A stretch of 64,000 nucleotides of DNA, taken from positions 5,394,001 to 5,458,000 of the forward strand of contig NC_083603.1 of the NCBI RefSeq assembly GCF_029168945.1. Direction: 5' to 3'. Source of the DNA: Cannabis sativa. Lineage: Eukaryota > Streptophyta > Magnoliopsida > Rosales > Cannabaceae. Shown here piece by piece: positions 56,203 to 64,000 of this stretch. The position numbers and the translations under genes are program-made. The notes beneath the pieces were generated by a model. It had not been told where the DNA came from, searched no databases, and saw only the letters and a program-made list of their open reading frames with translations. The first letter of the stretch is position 1. Each line of letters begins with the position of its first letter.

Positions 56203-56690
56203 TGTCCATTTGACTGGATTGATGCACACATCAACTATTTTTGGACTCATACACTAAGGGGATCAAAGTTTCAAGAAGCTAAAGAATAAAAGTACAAGGA
56301 ACCTATAAATAACATTGGCATTAATTTCTTAAGAGATATGAACAACTATTGCACAAAAAGGATCCTAAATAAAGAAAAAAGAATTGAGTTCATCATTCTT
56401 AGGCTCTCTCCCCTGATTCTCAGATTCACAACTAAAGAAAACTGATAGGTAGTTGCCCACTAACAAGTGGCTTCTACAGCAGAAAAAGAAATAATAGAGT
56501 GTTATATTGGGAGACTAACATTTTCATTTGATTTCTGTATTCTTGATTTGTTTATTTCATTTATGTTGTTCTTTTTAATTTTATAGGTTGTGTTATATTA
56601 TTTTTATTTTATTTAATATTAATATTAATATTTTTGTTATTGTTATTTTATATTTTTCAATTAGCAATTCAAAAAATTAAAACATCAACA
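56203..56690. other. Spacer, nothing recognised
   Basis: No ORF or repeat seen; ends with an AT-rich stretch before the duplicated NLR 3' flank. Confidence 0.4.
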
Positions 56691-56742
56691 CAAAAAAAGG
56701 TCACAAAGCAATTCAAAACCAAGACAAGACGAACTCATCATC

Positions 56743-56949
56743 ATGAAAGCACTCAAAACTTTTCAATCAAAACAAATATCAACTTATATTCTTCTCCTCA
56801 TTTGTTTAGTAAAATCAGTTCATGGACAAATTTCTAGTTTATGTGCATTCACAATGATAAATAGCTTCAACCAATCCTTTAATACAATATTAGCCAACAA
56901 CAGTCCAGTAATTTTGATATGCTTCAGTTCAGTAACCAAAAAGAAATAA
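56743..56949 (+). CDS. Small secreted-peptide-like ORF, copy D (longest)
   Basis: A 68-codon ORF: MKALKTFQSKQISTY, hydrophobic core ILLLICLV, probable cleavage after VKSVHG, then QISSLCAFTMINSFNQSF and LANNSPVILICFSSVTKKK. The mature part (about 40 residues) has two cysteines and two sequons (NQS, NNS). The alternation around 'TMIN..' and 'VILICFSS' recalls the start of S1-like (SPH, PF05938) plant secreted proteins, which usually have about 110 mature residues; the rest would be missing or in a further exon. Tail-to-tail with NLR-4; leader and ATG conserved with copy B. Product untested. Confidence 0.42.
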   Translation: MKALKTFQSKQISTYILLLICLVKSVHGQISSLCAFTMINSFNQSFNTILANNSPVILICFSSVTKKK

Positions 56950-57227
56950 ATGAAGAAGATTTTAACAATGAGGTCATTAGCTGAAAATTTTGAATTAAAC
57001 AGAAGAGGAAACATATACTATTTATCCCGTCAATTTTATTCTGTTTTATTCTTTTTGAATTTATTTGCAATATAAATCATAACCCTTTTTTTTTTTGTTT
57101 CCTCTTCTAATTTAGTAAAAGCTTCAGAAATTTATAAATCATATTTTTCATGATCTTTAACAAAAACCCAGTTCAGAAAACAATTCGAAGAACTTACATT
57201 ATTCAAAACAACAATGAACTCATCATC

Positions 57228-57302
57228 ATGGAAACATCCAAAACTTTTCAATCAATAGAAATATCAAAGTTCATATTCTTCTCCATTTGTTCAGTAAAAT
57301 AG
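57228..57302 (+). pseudogene. Secreted-peptide-like ORF remnant, copy E
   Basis: Same 24 residues as copy C, stopping after CSVK. It lies between copy D and NLR-4, so the ancestral flank carried two such ORFs in tandem. Confidence 0.45.
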
Positions 57303-57504
57303 CTATTGGAAAAATTTCTAGATTGTATTCTTTAACAATGATATATAAATGCTTTAAAAAAAAAAACAATGACATAAATTTTACTCTATTTTTTTCAAAA
57401 AAAAATTGTTTTTGATATAAATCATATCAGAAGGAAGTAACTGCATACACAGTAAACTTGTACATATTGCAGAAGGGATTTGCAAAATATATGATATATC
57501 TAAT

Positions 57505-60500
57505 CTATCCTTGATTTCTTGTATTGCGTAGCCTAAACTTGTTCAAGAGGTTGCATCCCTTTGTATTCTGCAATATCATGAAAAACATTATAAGCTCTGA
57601 TTTTAATTTCATTTGAAAATAAAAGCAAACATTAGACATTGACGTGTTTACCTCATTTTCTTCTTCTTTGTTTGGATCTGGAATTAAGGTCAAGTCTTCT
57701 ATATGAGAAATCTTATCCCAATCTTCACCTGTATTCCTTTTGCATCTCTTCAATAACATGGGACAATGTTTAATATATAACAGGTTCAAAGTGGTGAGGC
57801 TTCGAATTCCTTCAGGGAATGATGTCAGATTGGGGCAGTCATATAACCAAAGACTCTTAAGTGATTTGAGGTTGTTGATCCACTCTGAAATTGTTGTTAG
57901 ACTATCACACTTGTAAATTTCAAGTTGTTGTAAGATTGTAAGATGTTGGATACCCATAGGAAGAACAGTCACTATATTTGGCAACTTACATAGTCCTAAT
58001 GATTGGAGTGTTACATTTAGGGCTCGCCACATAGAGTCATAATCTTCACTTATCAGCATGTCCCCTAACCTCTCGCATCTTGAAATCCACAAATGTCGAA
58101 GTGATGAGAGATGTAGAATAACAGGACACAAATCCTTCAATTTAGGACAACCATCAATATGAAAGCGACTGAGACAAGCAAGGCTCTTGAAGGAGTCTGG
58201 AAGACATTCTAGATCATCAATGTCTATTAGAAACAGCCTTTCTAATTTGGAGAGAGGTGAGAAAGGAGTTGTTGGGAATACAGATTCAACGTTACTGCTC
58301 ATCATCAACCCCATTCTTAGTGTCTCTTCTAATGGCTTCCAACTAGTCTTCCTCAGTTCCAATTCTCCTTCCAAACGTGGGTAAAGTGGCATGCAAGTCA
58401 ACTTAGGACAATCATTTGCATTTGCATTTGCATCAAAACAAGAATGATCAACTTCAATCTCTCTCCACCATCCTTTTAGATTAGGCAAATCCAACAACTC
58501 AAGTGTCTCTAGAGATGGTAGCAATGTTGTTGTTGAACCAACCAAGTCTTCACTGACATTATTAGTGTTGGATATGTACTCTAAACATATCAACCTCACA
58601 AGTGTCAAATGCTTGAGACACTTGAATTGATTCAATGGAACGAGATACTCACATTTTGAACAATCTTTCAAAGTTAACTTCACTAGGTTTGTAAGTGATG
58701 AGAGCCAGGTGGAGAGCTTAACACCCCCATAATTTGTTAGCCTTAGATTCTGAATATTTTGGTGTGGCTGGAGACCTTCTAATGACATCTCATAACCAAC
58801 AATAGCCTCGGTTTCATCGATTTCAGCTTCAGAATCCCACTCCAATGTCAATGATCGAAGATATTGTTTATCCTTTAATTTGGCTTTCTCATACTCCACT
58901 GCTACATTTTTTTCACAACTCAAATTTATAACTTCCAATTCGCCTCTCAAATTGTTCAATCCCATCAATTCCTTTAGCTCACCACCATGCCTTGGTATAG
59001 ATTTTTCACTTTTCATCAGCACATACATTGATAATATTTGGAGATTAGTTAGCTTGCCCAATCCACTTGGCATATACTCCAATTTATCACAATCAGAGAT
59101 TTTAAGATGCCTAAGGTTGATGAGTTTCCCAATATCTCTAGGAAGCTCTTTGAGTTTTGAGCATCTATTGAGATTCAATGTTTGCAAATCCAACAAATCA
59201 TTCATTGAATCTGGAAGTGATAATAGACTTTCATTCCAAGAAAGATCCAAGTATCTCAATTGTGTCAACTTACCTAGTCCACTTGGCAAAGCATTTAATT
59301 TATCACAAAAAGAAAGTTCAAGATGCCTTAAGTTGATGAGTTTCTCAAAATCTCTAGGTAGTTCTTTGAGATCTGAGCAATCATTGAGCTTCAACGTTTG
59401 CAAATTCACCAAATTCGTAACTGAATTGGGAAGTGACTTGAGATAAGAATTCGATGAAAGGTCTAAATATCACAAGTGTTTCAACTTGCCAATAGAATTC
59501 GATACTAACTTCCTACTTGAACCTTTCAAATCCAAACAACGTATAAACTTACAATTTGATATTATTGCATCACAAAATGTTTGGTCCTTGGAACTACCGA
59601 GAACTGTTCGAAACTTTTTGGCATGAACCAACAGAACTGGAAGTTCATAGGCTGAATAAGTATCACCATAAAAAGACACATGATGAGAAGTTTCCTTGAT
59701 ATTTCCTTGGCCATTTGAAATGACAAAAGTAGTACATTCCTCTCCAGCTACTTGAACAGCAAGATCATGAATCAAATCATGCATTTTGCATTTCTCTATA
59801 ACTCTACATTCATCTACTTCAACATCTTGAAAGAATGATCCTTCCAACAGAATCATAAACCATTCATAACCCACGTCTTCCAAATATTGATCTTGACTTG
59901 GATCTATTAACTAGAGAAATCCTTGCCCCATCCAAAGATTAATTAAATTTCTCACCAAAATTTCTTTATCTTTAGGAAATAAGCTACAATAGGCAAAGCA
60001 AAGTTTCAAATGGATGATCATAACTCAGTTTGAGGGTGGGTAAGATATCATCTTCACGTTGATAAGGTATTTTTGAAAATTCTTTATCTAAGGAAGACCA
60101 CTCTGATTCTAAACTTTTCCCATGTAATATATTTCCTATTGTTTTGATGGCCAAGGGAATTCCTTTACACCTTTTCACAATCTCCTTTCCAATCTGAACA
60201 ATGCTAGAGTTATCTAGCTCTTGTGAGCCATCTTCAAAAGCCACCTTTCTAAACAAAGACCAAGATTCAACTTCATCAAGAACCCCTAGTCGATAGGGTT
60301 GTTGTTCAGTAGTTAAGAATTTAGCAATGTTTTCACTGCGAGTAGTTATTACAACTCTACTCCCAGCATTTTCATTACTTATTATTAAATCTTTTAACTT
60401 CAACAACTTGGCATGGTCTTCCTCCCATATATCATCTAGTACAACAAAATATCGATTTCCACCAAGTACTTCTCGAAGCTTCTTTACTAACAGTTCTGTT

Positions 60501-61349
60501 CCCATGTCTCCCGAAATAACCTCACCTTTTGCTGACTCAATAATACTTTTAATAATTAGTCTGAAGTCAAATTGATCAGATACACACACCCAAATCCTTA
60601 ACTTAAATTGTTTTTTGACTTTCTCATCATTATAAATACTTTTGGCAAGAGTGGTTTTTCCTAGACCACCTATTCCTGCAATGGCAATCACCGAGACACT
60701 CTCTTGATCAGAACTCTCCGATAAAAGATTATCGATGATAACTGATCTATCCTTCTCCCTCCCAATAACATCTTCTTTACGTACGTAGAAGTCAGCATCT
60801 CTCACTCTTCTAGTAGTTAGGGTAGTTTCTTGACGTCCTTGCTCCAAAATGAAGCTTTTATCATTGGAAATGGAAGCCAGTTTTTTCTTGATGCCTTGTA
60901 TTCTACGACTCATCTTGAAACGGAAAGCAAGCTGGTTGGAGCTGGAAAAGAAGGTGCACACCTGTGGAGTTGTATAAATTTATTTCATTTTCTTAGAAAT
61001 AATTTACATCGAATTCTTTTTATGTTAGTTTAATGACTTATTTTCCTACCATCACATAAATCCATTCTACCCCAGACCAGATCCCAGACACAGATCTGGA
61101 TCCGAATCCAGACCGCCAAACCACGAACCCAGCCCAGGACTTCGGACCTAGCCCCGAGTCAGGGTTCGAGTATATTTTAAACTACAAATAATATTTTGGT
61201 GTTGTGTATTGTAGCTATGAGAAATACGTACCTGGTTGGCCATTGGATTTTGAGACATGATCAAAGCTTGAGTGTTGAACTCGTCCATCAAGTCATCTGT
61301 TTTAAGAACCACAATGCTCAGCCTTTGGAGCCAGTTCTTGACTTGGTTG
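57505..61349 (-). pseudogene. NLR-4: CC-NBS-LRR gene, three inactivating lesions and copia insertion in exon 1
   Basis: Exon 1 survives only as its 3' part (61349-61232: VKNWLQRLSIVVLK region to MANQ), then the copia-3 LTR interrupts it. Intron 1 is only 270 bp (61231-60962). Exon 2 (from 60961) has P-loop GIGGLGKTT, kinase-2 FVVLDDIW, RNBS-B GSRVVITTR and GLPL (KGIPLAIKTIG). Near 60012 an 8-bp deletion breaks the frame after LKLSYDH; a TAG at 59911-59913 and a TGA at 59470-59472 follow; the LRR is then open from 59412 to the stop at 57505. Sixty bases (20 residues) are missing in frame after DANANAN (about 58417). The short intron before the last exon is conserved. Clearly a pseudogene, most similar to NLR-2 in NB-ARC and to NLR-3 in LRR. 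Confidence 0.92.
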
Positions 61350-62233
61350 TGTTGGAAAAATTCTCATTACAAGAGAGAATAGGAGGATTACAATCAAAAT
61401 ACTCAAAATACAAATAAAAGTATTTCATCAAGATTACAAGAAATCTAGAAAAGAAGAAGGATAACACACAAAAAGCTTGACCAAGGCTCAAGGACCTTTG
61501 TCCTAAAAGTCATTTCCTCCCTCATATGGACACTTAGGGAAACTCTAGAAATGCTCTTAAGGATTTATCAAGCCTCATATGCTCAGCCTAGTGTCTAAGG
61601 ATGAGCATATCCTCACAAGGTTCTAACCACAACAAATGGTTTCAACTACTTTTTTTGCAAGTGAACAATATGGCCTTTATTTATAGAGTTTTCACTCTCA
61701 TATGAACATGAATGATCACCATAAAGCCCTTGGATGTTACCAATCATAAATTGGGCATTTATGTTATTAATTGGGTGATTTGGAGGAGTTTTGGGCTGTT
61801 ACAAAGGCTCTCAAACTTTCAAAAACGTGGGCAATAATATGCTGAAAAAACAGTAACTAGTTACTAGTTACTATTTTTTCAGCTTTGGCCAATTCTTTTC
61901 CAAAGTGTTCCAAATCATTCCCACTTGATTTTGAACCATTTATACACCTTATAAATGAATAAATCAAGTCTCCAACAATAATATTTTCAATAACTATCAT
62001 TCATTCACATTCATAAACAATTAGTAACATCTTTTACTAATTTAAGAGTGAAAAAAGAGATGAGAGTTACATATTCAAGTGATCATCAATTTAAAGGATT
62101 TGCAACTCCTATTTTGAGATCATTCTACACAAATTTTGTAACTCCATAATGTATGTTACAATTTGACAAGATTAATACTTTGTCACACTTAATTATTTAA
62201 TCTACATATTATATTATATTAAATAATATAACA
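61350..62233 (-). repeat. Copia-3 3' LTR (884 bp) in NLR-4 exon 1
   Basis: On the minus strand it begins TGTTATATTATTT directly after a polypurine tract (AGTGGGGGAA) and ends TTTTTCCAACA at 61350. TATA box 'ctataaataaagg' on the minus strand near 61680. Adjacent exon bases GGTTG (61345-61349) should be the target duplication; the other copy would be beyond the window. Confidence 0.75.
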
Positions 62234-64000
62234 TTCCCCCACTAGATTAAATAATATCTCATCAAATAATTTTGTAACACAACATTTTATTTAATCAATC
62301 AAACATTATATTATGGAGTAATATAATATTCCCCCACTTGATTAAATAACTTCACTCTAATAGAAACCATTGCATTTGTGCATAGTGTAAAATGTCTTTC
62401 GACTTGAATTTTACCTTAGTGTAATTACCACAAAGTTTATCGAAATTTTGGTTGTCGTAGCATTGAACCACTATTTCTTGATAACAAACCGGTGATAACA
62501 CACACACATTTGCTATGTTCACTCAAGAACCTTATGGATTGCTTTTGCACCGTTAATGGCCGTGTGCACAAATCCAATTCATGGACTTTCTAGAGAATAA
62601 TTCCCAATTCTCATAAGAGGCGGCACCACCCCTAGTCCATATAGGTGGAGTTTTAGTGTCTCACAATACTTACACTTTCTTAAGCTTAAGTGAGTTTTCT
62701 TAAGCTTAAGCTCCATTAAAAAATCTTTCAGTTTTAACCCTCAATTTTCACCACATGTACTCATCCATAGATGGGACAATTGAGTACCACATTCACTCTA
62801 TTGATTTGTTATTACCTATTGAACTTAAGACTAGATTTTTACTAGTGTTAAGATAGGTTACCATCAACGAGCAAATTGCTAAGGGAGTTTAGGTCCCATC
62901 CCTCGAAATTCATGCTTTAATCTTGTATGAAGATTAAGCGATTTGTTAACCTCACACTTTTGATTCCAAACGAATCATGCTAGCCAAATATATAGTGTTC
63001 ACTTTGTGACCACTTTTCTCCTTAAGTACTTAAGCTTTGAAAATTCAATCATAAAAGATTAATTTTCACACAACTCAAATTCTCAATAATTTTGATATCA
63101 AGCATATCAAAATTAAACATTAATTTAGACACCAAGCATGTCTAAATTACACACTTAACTTTATACATCAAACATGTCAAAGTTATACTATATTTAAGAC
63201 ATCAAGCATATATCTCAAATACATACATTTTTAGTTTTAGACACTCAATATGTCTAAACTTCTCATATTGGAGTATGCACCCCCACTATCTTAAATTTAA
63301 TTTCTTTCTTGAAATTATTACCACCAAATTTTGACACTAAATATGTCAAAATTTCACATATGCACATAGCAAAATATTAATTTAGAATATTAAATTCAAA
63401 ACCACATATATATAATCAATAATTTCTCAATAAATTTGATTAAACTCAAATCTCACCCCCACATTTAACCATAAAGTTAAAATACCACATATCACTTTAA
63501 AATAAATCTCTTTATTTTATTTTGTTCTCTACACATTATCTTTCAAAATAATGTGCACTCAAAATTATCATGAACTTCGATATCACATGATAATCTCTCC
63601 AAATACCACTTACAAATTAATAGAATTATTTTATCCATTATTTGTCCTTTATTAACAAAATTATACTTAAAATTTGTTAATAGATAACACAAAATTCACA
63701 TAATGATAAAATTGCTTCTTCAATTTTATGGTTATCTCCTCATTGAGATTAGTCCAAAGTTAACAAAATTACTTCTCATCAATTTTGTTTCACCACTTTA
63801 CTTTTTAAGATTCAAAATTGCTTCTCCAATTTTATAATCTTTTATCTCATTATTTGAATCCACAATGATCCACTTTCTTTGAGTCTAAAATTGTCCTTCC
63901 AATTGTATGAGCTCATTTCACAATATAGATCCACTTTGATCACTATGCTCTTGCTATGAAATGAACAAACACAAAAAAGTGTAACTCACATAGTTCACTT
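62234..64000 (-). mobile_element. Copia-3 internal region (3' noncoding part), runs off the window
   Basis: The polypurine tract is at 62234-62243; a second purine-rich word of the same type lies at about 62332-62341. From there to the window end the sequence is AT-rich, with repeated 'aagcatgtctaaattacaca'-type words at 63090-63260, and has no open pol frame. On the minus strand it would be the region between pol and 3' LTR. Copia assignment rests on the tract and LTR style only. Confidence 0.5.

Noticed and set aside
1..64000. tRNA, rRNA or other structured RNA genes
   Set aside because: I saw no cloverleaf-like or rRNA sequence; TGGTATCAGA and TGGCGCC words are retroelement primer sites, not tRNA genes.

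Overview
The window is plant nuclear DNA. It carries a cluster of CC-NBS-LRR (RGA-type) resistance genes with a short intron near the stop codon, Ty1/copia and Ty3/gypsy retrotransposons with plant-type LTRs and primer-binding sites, a plant L1-type LINE tail, Mutator-type MITEs and long AT-rich spacers. Protein flavour points to a eudicot, possibly Rosales (Cannabaceae-like); that last step is an impression, not a demonstration.

Layout. NLR-1 (1-2479, +) is the 3' part of a resistance gene broken by a 5-bp deletion. It is followed by a small secreted-peptide-like ORF on the opposite strand and a two-exon fragment of the nucleoporin NUP93. NLR-2 (5607-12848, +) is the most complete NLR: exon 1 (coiled coil), a 3.4-kb intron carrying a gypsy remnant and a hairpin MITE, then NB-ARC and LRR, with one extra T near the end. 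Behind it lie an unidentified gene fragment, an LTR-like stretch, a pair of ~0.7-kb direct repeats, a 5'-truncated LINE (to 19450), a MITE with a 9-bp target duplication, and an HSP70 pseudogene split by a solo LTR.

From 22.7 kb onward the NLRs lie on the minus strand. The 3' flank of NLR-3 (22690-24309 and 31888-32199) was split by copia-1 (24310-31887; 5-bp target duplication; 1% LTR divergence but a ruined interior). NLR-3 itself (32200-48557) is split by an 11.4-kb Tat-like gypsy element (33514-44879) with nearly identical LTRs, dual RNase H and an intron-containing gene on its antisense strand. Copia-2 (50763-55637) has identical-looking LTRs with unusual TATTA/TAATA ends and one frameshift. 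NLR-4 (57505-61349, -) has three inactivating lesions, and its exon 1 is cut by a third copia (61350 to the window end).

The region is therefore a tandem and inverted NLR cluster duplicated together with its 3' flank (one or two signal-peptide ORFs placed tail-to-tail, an unidentified gene fragment, NUP93 pieces) and then invaded repeatedly by retroelements. As read, no NLR in the window is intact; NLR-2 needs only one base to be so. Several frame breaks are single-base changes in homopolymers inside very young elements, so some may be assembly errors rather than biology.
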